DNA of 64,000 nt from Membranipora membranacea. Taxonomy: Eukaryota > Bryozoa > Gymnolaemata > Cheilostomatida > Membraniporidae. Below are positions 37,074-48,800 of the stretch, piece by piece. Location of the stretch: positions 16,742,001 to 16,806,000 of the forward strand of contig OU612075.1 in the NCBI GenBank assembly GCA_914767715.1, in the 5' to 3' direction. The notes under the pieces are model-generated. The model saw only the letters and a program-made list of their open reading frames with translations, did not search any database and was not told the origin of the DNA. Made by a program: the position numbers and the translations under genes. Within the stretch, counting starts at the first letter, position 1. Every line of letters starts with the position of its first letter.

Positions 37074-40000
37074 ATGCATTATTCGTCAGCGATCTTAGCG
37101 ATATCGTTCGTTTGCATTCTTTTACCTGGTGAGCTATTACTCTATTTGCTTTCTATGTACTACACTTGAATGTGTTGATGATATTGTGCATCAAGGGTTG
37201 TACACATATTGTTGCTCTATTTTCGTTTTATGCCACGAATCAACATTTGCCTATTGCAATTTTGAGCATGTATTTGCAATCACTTATATTTTATATAATA
37301 TATTATATATATCCCTATCGATTATCCATTTACTTTTTACCATTCTTTGTTTATACCTAAAGTTGTCCTCTCTGTTATAGTCGGAGCAGGAAGCGTTAAA
37401 TGCTGGGTATGCTGGGCCGAGTCTGAATCTAACGCCTGCTGGAGTGTGGATACCCTTACTGCAGAAGATCATGATAACCAGGTTTGTACCCGAAAGAAAA
37501 TTTAACTGACATATCGAGACTGTACTATTAACGAGTGTATCTCTGATCGTTAAAGTCAATTTTTGCTCAGACTCTGCATGCATATCTTCGCACACTCCAA
37601 GATTATTGCCTTTCTACCATTTTATCCGAACCAAACGTAATTTATTTTTTGCTTAGAAACAAAAAAAAACTTAGATTTCAGGAGCAACCAATAGCGCAAT
37701 AATATACAGAAAGTATGCATATTACAGAGATCAATTACCGAACAAATTGTCAAAATTTTGTCAAAATTATCCTTGTACCGTATTTACTAAGTATGGATAT
37801 ATAATTTTGCTGTTTTTCTTTGTAGATATACCACAAAGAATGTGATAGTGGAGAAAACCCTGTTTGTCACACGGGAGAGACGTTTCAAAATGGGATAAAG
37901 ATATTTGTTGGCAGGTAAGATTGCTAGCTTAGCCTAGAAATATGGCTGTATATGAATAAGTAAAGTTAGAAAAATTCATCTATCTGTGCTAGCTATCAAT
38001 GTCGTCATGAATGGTGAGGGAGGCTAATTTTATTGACTACATTTTTTATCTATTTCTGAAGTCGCTTAGGAAGGTGATTCTGTAACTGTAAGATTTAGGT
38101 AAAACTTGTCAGCAAAACTTAGGGTGGTCAAGCTTTACGGGAGTTTGATAAGTATGCTATAACAACTAGGAGATAACATCCTTTTGATTAAAGATGTGGT
38201 CATCTACCCGGGTAGTCCTATAGCTTGTCCTAAATCTGAATCAATCCTATTCACAGTGATGATATTTCCTGGCAGATTTCCGACATAATTATTCCGCAAT
38301 TAGTTATAAGAAAATATCATTAGATTGGAGCTTCATTTTTACAAACTTACCTTTATTTGTTGCTATAGATGATAGTCGATTTAATATCCCTGATAATCAA
38401 CCGAAAATCAAAACTGCGAAAAATTATCAACGCAAATGGCATTACACTAGAAAATATTTTTGACATGATTTCTGGCTTTTTGCTGTCATTGCCTTAAAAT
38501 GCCTCTTAAGGTCAAGCCTCGCCAAAATTTTTTTTGGGGGTTCTCAATCCACATGATCAAAGAAGTCTAAACCCAAAATTTGGCGACATTATGCCATGAC
38601 GTGACGTCATGATGCGTCACTGAATTTCAGCAACATGTCAAAACCTATTGTCACTAACGTTCATATTGAAAGGTATTGCAAGTTCTTGGAGCAAAAAATG
38701 CAGTTAATACATAAAGACTACCCTTATATCATCCAGCCATAACAACAATAATGTTCAATGCTTGATTTGACTTGAAAAAAATCGGCATTCAAATTCACAT
38801 ACTGATAGCTAAACCATAAGTGTCGACAATGCTATAAAGAAAGTGAGCTGTGTCAATTGCTGTCCAAGGTGGAGAAATGTGATTACCCTAGTGCCCTCAC
38901 TAGCCCAGTGCTGACCACTATTGATGAAAAAAATTGATGTGTCAGTTGGAAATTTTGAATTATCTTACTCCTAAACTAGTCAAATTTTTGACTAAAATGC
39001 CCCTTTGCTGTACAAAACGAGAAGTATAATTATGTGAAAACAGTACCGAGACCGCAATATTTTTCCTGCTAGGGGCATCCTCCAAAGCCTGCGTGTGGGC
39101 ACTACGCATTTATTTTGAACCAAATAAAATTTTCGTGTTGGAGAAGGGGTATAATAAGAATGCCCATCATGCAGTTTTCCAGAGGCAGGCTGTAAACTCA
39201 ATATTCTTTTTGCCAGGCTATCTTCAAATAAAATATATATTGAGTGAACAATTGCATGGGAACTCCCTACAAACATATCCTTTTTGTATATTCCCAAGTT
39301 CTATATCAAAATCTCTACTCGAATTGAAATAAATGCCTCATGAATACAGAGGAAAATCCAGCCATTTATCGTTCTTTGCCTGATATATTTCTGCACCAGA
39401 TTTGGCGTAGTAATATAAGTCTCTAAAATCCAGTAATTTTGGTGCATTTTACAACAGTTCACAAGCTGGCTTATTAATTCCTGTCTGTTATTATAGAACT
39501 TTCCTTCTCTAGTACTTTAAATTCATGTCAAGGCTTGTTCCTGGGATTAATTATCACAAGTTAATTTTATTGGGACTACTTTGCGCTGCCAATCCTGGCT
39601 TGATACGATAAATGGTTGTGAGGCGTCTGAGCCAGATGCTCCCAGTTATTGACAGCTCCTATTCTTATGCATGGACAGCGGTGGCTTAAATTTCATAAAT
39701 TGCCATCACATACATAAGAAATTAAATTAAAGACAATTGAGGGTTTGGAAATTGATAAACAAGGAATAGCTTCAATTAGAATGAAAAATCAAGGAAATCG
39801 GACCAGTAGTTCTCAAGTTAGTATCCTAGGCGAGGCATGACCTTAATCAGGAGAGAAAATGGATCTCTGCTCTATGGAGCCTGGTTTGTAGGCTATAACT
39901 AATGATGAACAGGTCTTACTCAGACCAAGTTTGGTCAAGTTTGCATTCGTTTGGAATTGTTTCCCCCTACAGAGCAAACCCAAATGCAGGCAAACTGGAT

Positions 40001-40443
40001 CAAGCTTGATCTTGGTCATACCGACTACCAAAAATAACAAGAAAATGCACCAATATACTTAATTTCCTGTTTTAAACTAAATTTAGAGTGGGCCAGAGTT
40101 GAAAATTATTGCCAATAAAAACAAATGTTTAGCTAGCTTGCAGCATACACCCCGAGAATCTCTTGTTATAACAGCTGTTTGAATGATTGTAAGAAATTGC
40201 TAACTTTATTTTTGTAGATCGTGTGGGAATAATATAGAAACTGATAAACTAGGCTGTTCTATGGAAACAAGGAACAGGAGGAGAGCAGAGCTGTGTGCCT
40301 GTGATACTGATTTATGTAACGGTCCTCTGCTGAATCAAGCTTCTCCGCTGAATCATGCCAGCGCTTACTCTATTTCCTCTTTTCTGTATGCTGTTTTATG
40401 GGGAGTGTTGTCCTCCCCTCTCGCACCGATAGGCATATTGTAA
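37074..40443 (+). CDS. Ly6/uPAR three-finger protein 3, predicted GPI-anchored
   Basis: Exons: 37074-37128, 37381-37481, 37826-37914, 40218-40443; 471 nt, 156 aa. Signal peptide MHYSSAILAISFVCILLP; the domain opens SVKCWVCWAESES, shows NACWSVD, KECDSGENPVCH and SCGNNIE, and closes CACDTDLCN. A short linker and a hydrophobic end (FLYAVLWGVLSSPLAPIGIL) suggest a GPI signal. Exon phases and the 101-nt second exon match Ly6 gene 2 upstream, while the CW(T/V)C and ACWSVD motifs resemble Ly6 gene 1 (SCWSID). The three are probably tandem duplicates. Its third intron (37915-40217) carries a TTAA-flanked element and a family A repeat. Confidence 0.86.
38510..39842. mobile_element. TTAA-flanked element, ~1.33 kb, non-coding
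   Basis: TTAA is followed by GGTCAAGCCTCGCC at the left. At the right, GGCGAGGCATGACC is followed by TTAA, giving 14-bp terminal inverted repeats with one mismatch and a TTAA target duplication. That target is typical of piggyBac-type transposition. No transposase-like frame is visible, so it looks non-autonomous. It lies in intron 3 of Ly6 gene 3. Confidence 0.7.
39913..40020. repeat. MITE-like repeat family A, copy at 40.0 kb
   Basis: GACCAAGTTTGGTCAAGTTT at the left and GGATCAAGCTTGATCTTGGT at the right are inverted. The inner arms carry TTTGCATTCGTTTGGA and CCCAAATGCAGGCAAAC. It lies in intron 3 of Ly6 gene 3. Confidence 0.75.
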
Positions 40444-41282
40444 TTTTAAAATAAGATTGAATATAAAACAGTATCTTGATTTTATCTACTCTGCCTAATT
40501 TAATGAATTTGAAAACAGCTAATTAATTTTGGCTGCTTTTTACCAGTATAATAACGTTATTGAGTTTTTCTTCTCTATCTGAAATGTATGCCGATTGGGT
40601 GTATGTACAATAATAATAATAGTAATAATGATGAATGATGCAATTTGTAGGTTTGTGTTGTTGTCTCATCCTGTTAATGCATCATTATTGATCTTGAATT
40701 ACTGCCATTGTGATAACGTTGCGGCTTTATGCGGTTGGCTCCTCTCGTTTTTTAATCTAGAGGCCATCTTGGAATACTGCCATCATCACTTCATGCTTGA
40801 TCGCAATCCTATCTACCTCCAGCAGTCAGTAACATAGCAATGCTAAATAATCATTCAAATTTTCAGCTTTTTAGTACTTGTATTATGTGAGTATTTACTA
40901 TGGTATATATTAATTTTTTACAGAAATGCCACAATGAAGAGATTATATAATATATCAAAATCGTTTTGTGTCTTTTTGAAATGAATGAGCTAAACTCTAC
41001 TTTACCATCGGCTACCATGTAGCTTTGAGAAAATCACCACATGCCCTGCCAAGAAATATTATAGGAAAAAGTAAATTTGACTGTGGGCCATAAAAATCTA
41101 AACAACATAAATAACATTAATAACAGTATAAATAATAACTGTGATGATAAAATCTGCTTCACTCTTTTCATTTCTGGGCTAGAAAAAATGAGTCATTAAC
41201 AATGTGCTGGCTACAAAAAACAATGACATTAGATGGAGCTGCTGATTTAATGCCCTGATTATCACTACTATCGAGGCATCAG
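40444..41282. other. Convergent intergenic region between Ly6 genes 3 and 4
   Basis: About 840 bp hold the 3' ends of both genes. No clear gene, repeat or canonical polyadenylation pair was seen; short frames here lack support. Confidence 0.45.
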
Positions 41283-42962
41283 TCATGTGATTATAGATAA
41301 TAGACCTGCCAACAGGATGAAGGTTGAGACGTAAGATGACATCATAGTAGACAGCGTAGGTGCAGAGTTACACTTATCTGAGTCACAGATACACATAGCC
41401 CTAGAGTATCCCATCACATCATCTAGTGTATCACAAGATCCAGCTTCATATTGACTACCACATCCTCTGTAAGAAATAGGGATAATATTAAAAGTGGAAT
41501 TATTGAATGCTTTTTATTTAGCAATACTAGTGATGCATCATACAAGAGTCTTGGCAAGCCCAGTTTGAGACCCCAAACTCTTGACCCCATTTGTCCGACG
41601 GCTTGTCTGGTCAGGAAAATGTGGGACAAACCTAATCACAAATGCACAGCAAAAAGACCATAGGCCATAGGCCATTGTTCTAAAAGCAGTAAGAGAACAA
41701 TAGCTGGACTGTGGAGAACCAGTCAGGTGCATAGAAATTTTATTATTGTGATAAAAATACTCTGACACATGCAGCCGCTTGTTGTCCTGAGTTCCTATTT
41801 TTAAATGTTAAACTCAGAATCTCATTTACTTATAAACTCAAGCAACTTATAGATTCATATACTTGATAAACTTAAATAATTTAATGAAATGACAAGTGCG
41901 GTGTCACCATATATCATTATAAAGAGCTCAAAATGCCCACAAGCTCTTCGATATTTTAAGAATTTTTTGAAAAATTGATTTTTGATTTTGAAGTTGCCCC
42001 TAAACCATACCCTTCAAGTCAGCAGTAGAGGCAGTACGTCTAAGAAATTTTATTCAATCCTAATGATCTAGTGATCTAGTATTATAAGGCGCTTGTGGAT
42101 GAATGCAATCTTTTTTTGTTGCACATTCCTCATGCCTGTTCTCTCCTCTGCTCTTTGCTTCTGCTTTTAGCAGGGGAGTTAAACCCTAGGAGGACCCCAT
42201 CAGGACCCCTAAATTTTGTGAAGCTCAGAGCTTAAATCCTTTATGGCAGATATGGTGCACATACCGTCCCTTTATTGCTGCTCACAGTATTATGAGCATT
42301 CCAATGATATAAAAAAATTACAACTGTCATTTCTGCTTTAAGTCTATGGCTAAAAATAGCTCACCTTGTGACAGAATATGTTTTGTCATCGCCTCTTTTT
42401 ATTTCCACCTGTTTGAAGCAGAAAGCGCTGTCATCGGAACAGACAGCTGCCTTCTGTGTATAATTCAACTCACAGTCTCTGCAGCTGTAGCAGGTCAATC
42501 CATCAGTTATCCCTAATCCTGTAAAAGTTACCAAACCAAATTAAGTTTCTGCTTCATTGACAAACACAAGTATTCAAGGAAGCTATGAATAATTTTTAAT
42601 GTTACTTTTATGCTAGTGCGTTACCCAAAAAATTGGACAAGGTGCGGTTGTTAGATAGGCCCGATCTGCTTACAAATACCTCCAAACAACTCAAACCTCA
42701 GCCCCTCCGCAATTATCAAACAACACTTCCATCATAAAAATAGGTTTGAGGCTGCCTTGGATATTACATAATATAAAATTGGTCTGCTAAAATTTTGAAA
42801 GTATTGAATTTCATCCTGAACTCACAACCTTATTAGATCATCAACATTGAAAGAAATGCTAGATGTAAATTTGGTATAGATTTGTGTTGTCAAGATGCCA
42901 CAATAAAACTTACCCAACATTAGAAGTATTCCTACAGATGCTGCTAGTTTATGGAGAATCAT
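41283..42962 (-). CDS. Ly6/uPAR three-finger protein 4, predicted GPI-anchored
   Basis: Exons in transcription order: 42962-42914, 42518-42365, 41466-41283; 387 nt, 128 aa, the shortest of the four. Signal peptide MILHKLAASVGILLMLG. The domain opens LTCYSCRDCELNYTQ, continues VCSDDSAFCFKQVEI and GCGSQYEAGSC, and ends CICDSDKCN. A hydrophobic tail (SYVSTFILLAGLLSIIT) predicts a GPI signal. It has three coding exons where the others have four; the segment equal to their exons 2 and 3 is a single 154-nt exon, so it is a more distant paralogue. Opposite orientation to Ly6 gene 3. Confidence 0.86.
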
Positions 42963-45862
42963 CTTAGCAGCCTGATATAGTTCCTCAGTTTAGTAATATA
43001 GCACTCCCCAGCAGTACACCTCAGAGAGTATTGACATTCGTATGACAGCTGAACAGATTATATGCTATAGTTCAACTTCCATCCGCAAAAAAAGCAATGA
43101 CAATTTTTTGTCTCCTTGCTTGGTAATTAATTAATAGCCCTAGAACCTGTTTTGCACCAAGAGTTAATTTGACAGCATATATCAATGATAGGGCAATTCA
43201 GATAGTTTAGTCGCACACATGCAATTATTCATGCATGGGAAAAAATATTCTCACGATTTGCATAATGCACAGGATGTGAGATAGTATCAGTTAGGTCATG
43301 AAGAGCGATTACTCTACACAGTATTGAATAGAGCGATGTACCAGCTCTTTATCTCTCTGCCCTATACCCCCTAGTACCAGTCTACTTTATCATCTTTTTG
43401 CATTCAATATACTGAATAATGCTGCCATCTGATCAAGTCAACAAATGAATTCAGAGCAGACAGGAATGTAAAAAAAGCAATCACAACAACAGTCACTGAT
43501 TGATAACACCTTTGGGGCTTCGGTCATTATAAAAAAATGATATAGACTATTACTCAGTCAGCTTGCGCATAATCAAAGAGAGGGTAACTCCAGAGAAAAT
43601 TTTCATCCTGAAAAAGTGCTCTTTGCCCTCTTTGTCAAATTGCAAATTGTGTTAAAGGTAGATTTTCATCGATTTTGTGTGACTATATTTCGATCAAAAA
43701 CCATTAGTAGAATTTCACTTTTTAGAGTTCAGCTATTTTGCTATTTGCAACCTGAAGTGCGAAATTGCAAATTTTCCCTCTCGCCCACTGAGGCATGCGG
43801 CCCTCAATAACAGCCAAGCTATCTATATCCCGAACAAAAACTACTATTTTCTTCACAAAATATGGATGGCGGCCCCATAGCAAAATTTAAAATCCAACTA
43901 AGAAAATCGGCTCAGTAAAGAAAAACTTTTCGCCTTCTAAGCCTGTGGTGTGGGATCACATAGAGACAATACAATCTGTAGTAATATGACTAAATGGTTT
44001 GTTACTATATAACATACAGTAGGCTGGTGCGCATACTTCTGCACAATACACAGGTCTTCAGCTAGAAAACATGAGTCAAGCAGCCTTCTCTAGTACAACC
44101 TCCTCATGGCCGGCCCTAGCAGCATGAAGCCACCCATGTGTGTTGATGAGCATCTCATTCCATCACTTCAAGCCCTCAGTGCATATTGTCAGTTATGGTA
44201 TTTTGACATAATCGGTGTATTTATGCTGATACGCTACCATGGAGGCTGCCAACTCTTCATTGTTTCACTGCAACAATGTTCGTGTCATCACTCTCATGCT
44301 TAGACTCTATGCCAAATCAGGGCGGGAGGTTCGCTTTCCATCAAATCATCGGATTAAGTCGCTATCGCCAAGGCACCCGCCCCTTATGCCATAGTCCACT
44401 ACTCTAATTAACCACATTGAGCATCAAACATCTCATACACAAGTCAGAGAATGAACTTAATGAATTGAGGATTGCCACAACCTTTAATGTATCTTGAATA
44501 CAATGATAAATTATAAAAAAATTTTTGAAAATTAGTATCAAACTTGAGCGAAGTACCACAAAAAGAAAGAGGAAAACTATTTTGCACAATAGTGACAGTC
44601 AATATGATATCGAGATTTGAATTCAGATCATTTAAAAAGGAAGATCTCTTCAAAAAACAAAAATATTTTCTGCAGCTCATAAAAACTCTATGTTCATATT
44701 AGCATCAGAAGTGACTGGGTTGGCGGAAGAAAGCAAAAGCATTTATCACAACACTGGAAAACTAAAAAAAAAGAAGCATAAAACAACTTTATAAAACTAA
44801 CCATATTATTATCACAGTAGGGCATATCTTTGGTGAAATATTGAGCAAAATATTAATGTCGACAGGTGACAGTTTCCTCGTGTAGCATCTCTGATGTCAC
44901 ACAAAGTTTCTTTGTTTGCGATTGAATTCACATCAGTACAGTGCGGCTGCCAATGAATTTAAATCACAGTTGTTGGGTCAAGTCACAGTTTTCACCTTCA
45001 ACAACCACGGTGCCAGTGAAGAATTGTCTTATCATCTCATCTGAAAACATAAATTTAATAATTATACCACATCAGATATTACCGAGGAGAGAGCAGGCTG
45101 TGAAGAGCTTTTTGCCAAAAAAAATACAGGATTACCAGCAATTGTCTCACACGGTGACTGTTATGAAACAGCATTGGCCTCTAGCCTACGATCTGGTACT
45201 GCAGAAATTAGGAACGTTTTAGCTTTCTGTATAAGCAGTATGTGTTGATATAGACTACCACAACAAGCCAAAGTATCCACACATAAATATTGCAACTATC
45301 TAAATTGAACAATGCAAGCTAAACAGTAACAAAGATGAAGAAACAAAGATAGCGCGGTAATTATGCTATATTGCACAACAAAATTGGTCAAATAATCTAT
45401 CAGGACCGAGCAAGGCAACATCTACCGCAACATTGGATAGAATTGGATTCTGTGAGTTAAAATATGATTCTGATCAATTTTTGCTCCATCATAGACTACA
45501 TGACTTGTGATCCAACTATGGAATTATGGTGCAGACAAAACTGATGTTGATGTCGATGCAAGATACAATCTCACATAATATTTAGTTCCTATGTTTGGCC
45601 AGTGGCATATGCACACCCTCTGTTGACGGAATTTTTTCTACAGGCTAATTCCCAATTGCAGAAGACGAACTCAAGTCTTAAGACTCTTTCAAGGCTTCGC
45701 AATGGACTTGCAAGAATCCTAGCACTCTTTAAATTTTGTGGATCATAATTGGAATCGATTCCACTCTAGCAGTCTTGCAGTAGTTGTGAAATAATCTATC
45801 AACTTCTATGAGTGTAATTCACAATTGATACTAGCATCCTAATAAGGGCATACTGTGGAGTA
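42963..45862. other. Intergenic region, no supported gene
   Basis: About 2.9 kb between the start of Ly6 gene 4 and the stop of the ankyrin-death gene. Frames such as 44106-44303 and 44941-45222 have no recognisable motif, homologous neighbour or splice context. No repeat was identified. Confidence 0.45.
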
Positions 45863-48800
45863 TTACATAATCCTACCAGCTATTTGCCCCATACTATGAT
45901 CTCTGAGTGCTCTCATTAGTATCCAGTATGTAGCTCTATCAGAGTATACACTATGCCATGTATTTAGTAAATGTAGTATAAGTACAGATAGACTAGCTTC
46001 ACTTGTCCTCAGAGGTATACTAGTTATATGCTGCTCTAAGTTATCTCCACTATAGAAAATAAAAATACGACAAATCTGTAGATTGGAGACCGTGAGGATC
46101 CTAAGTTGTACACTTGAGTAAACAGGCCAAGTAGTGTTTTAATTGGCAGAATTATTCTAGGTGAGAATGAGTAAAGCAAGTTTCATGCAGCTTGCAACCT
46201 AGCCTGTCTTGACAACCTAGCCTGTCTTGACAACCTTTGTTCGTTGGAACAAAGCTTGTCAAGACAGGCTACTTTCAGCCCAACATGTGTGTGTTGGTTG
46301 ATTTTGGCAGGTACGCTGATTTAACAAATGACATACATTTTATTATCTGCTTAAGCCAGATACAATGGTCAAATACAAGTACGTTTGGTTTGCTAGGACT
46401 TTAAGTTTACCTGAGGCATAACTCCTCAAACAGAGAAGTCCAGTATTCCTCTGGTATATATTCACATAGTGTAGAGAACATCGTCTTCATCACAGTCTTC
46501 TAAAATATCAGAGTATGAAATGTAAGTCTGCATGAGAAATAAGATTATCTTATAATTTAGGAAAGTTTCCAATTATTTCTAAGAGCTACCTATCTGATAG
46601 TGAGCATGAGAACCTCAGCATATGCAATTCGGGCAAAGGGCAAAACTTACTCATATTTATTTGGGGAGGCCAACAAGGGTGCATTCAGTTGAGACAAGGC
46701 CTAAGATTCCTGACATATACACATGACTTCATATTACAAGCACAGTGAGAGGTGAACACACCTCTGTGGTCTAATCATATCAATTGGTTGAATGGGGATC
46801 TTTGTCCGTTAGCACACATATCAGTTTATATTCTGGGAGGTTTACCTGCATATTGAGGACATTATCCAGTTCATGTTTAATATAATCACTCATATAGCTG
46901 TACTCTGGGTTTGTGTCTAGTTTTGCATATTTATTCATCCTCTCCCAAGAATTCTCTCCAAACTGAAATATAATTATGATCATTGTCAATTATCACAGTT
47001 GTATTATATACCGACCGTCAACATAATGTTTGAGTTGTGCTCTTGATATCAATGAGGGAACAACTCCGGTCATGTATGAAATTGTTATACATGTACTTGG
47101 TAAGGTTAAGATACTAGCGCTGACCGATTTGGACATTTAATATACCGTTGGAAAGCTGCTGAGCTACTGATCACTAATAGCTCATCAAAAACGTGATTGG
47201 ATGACGTTGCGTCATTTTATCGGAGAAATGAGGCCGAAAAGGCTGTTTTTACCAAAGTGGATGGCTGCGCTACACTGATTGCTAGAAAGTTCTAAACAGG
47301 TTACATTTATTCTTAGAGACATAGTTCATCCTAATTTTAGGTTGAAAATAATATTTGATTAGCCCAAAATGGCTTTTTACGTCACGTCATAACGCGTGTG
47401 GTTTTTTAACTTTGATGATATAATGCGAAATTATACCACACAGAATGCCGAAAATCACCTTAAAAAGCCCCTTAAATTGGCTGTTTTGGGCATTCTGTGT
47501 GGTATAATTCGAGGAAAACTAATACATAGTGCCATATTCTGTTGGCATTTCCTGTTTTACTATGCTTAATCAAATCGGCTTCGTGTGTGAGAATTTTCAA
47601 AATAAATTTGTCTGGCTTTAGTGCTGGACCTTTTGACAGCATGTTTGACGTTATTGATAAATGGCGCAAAATGTATCTACCTTTGATGGTCTATGCTGAT
47701 ATTGATACATTTTATATACTGCTGAAATTTGTGGTGTGTGTCATTTAAACAGCAATATAGTGGAAAAAAAGCAAAAAATTTGGCCCTTTTTTATTCAAAC
47801 TGTCTCAAATCGTTGCTTAAAATTTCGCATTATATCATCAAAGTTAAAAACCACACGCATTATGACGTGACGTAAAAAGCCGCTTTGGGCTCATCAAATA
47901 TTATTTTCAACCTAAAATTAGGATGAACAATGTCTCTAAGAATGAATGTAACATGTTTTGAACTTTCTAGTAATCAATGTAGCGCAGCCATCTACTTTGC
48001 TAAAAACAGCCTTTTCGGCATCATTTCTCCGATAAAATGACGCAACGTAATCCAATCACGTTTTTGATGAGCAATTAGCGATCAGTAGCTCAGCAGCTTT
48101 CCAACGGTATATAAAATGTCCAAATCGGTCAACGCTGGTATCATAACCTTAACCTCATCAGAGAGTTTGAGCCCAAACTTCCTGACCTCATGATGTTCAC
48201 ATTTTTTAATTTTATCATAGCGCTACATAACAGGAATTTTCAATGCTATTATTAAAAGGAATATATTTCAGTCCTAAATTTAGTTCAAGCAAAGCACATG
48301 AGGTCATAATAACTTACAGAATCACAGAGTTTGGAATTAGCTCCGGAGTTGAGAAGGAGAACTGTGACATCACTGTGACATTTCTCCATTGCCATATGTA
48401 GGGCTGTCAGCTTAAACTAAAACAGACATATATTATTGGAAGGAAAATTCGCCAATGCATGCATAATAAACCAATTTTATGTGGGAATGTATTCAGTCAA
48501 ACACTTGACAAAAGTTCGCCATATTGGTCATCACGAGCAAAAAGGATTTTTTTATGTTTCTGATTTTTCAGCTTTCTCATGCAATGAAAAAATATTTTAA
48601 TCTCCTACCAGAAAGTAAAAAATTGACTTTAAATTTCAGCAGGCATTGTTATGTTGACTGTAATTTTTACATCAAGTTTACGATGAATCAAGATTAGTGT
48701 CGTACCTTGTAGGTTTGATCATTGACATAAGCTCCGTACTGTATGAGTACTCTCACATTATTAATCAGTCCACGTTCAGCAGCCAGGTGTAGCGGAGTTT

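Noticed and set aside
44941-45222. 93-codon plus-strand open frame
   Set aside because: No homology visible, no flanking exons and composition like the surrounding AT-rich DNA.
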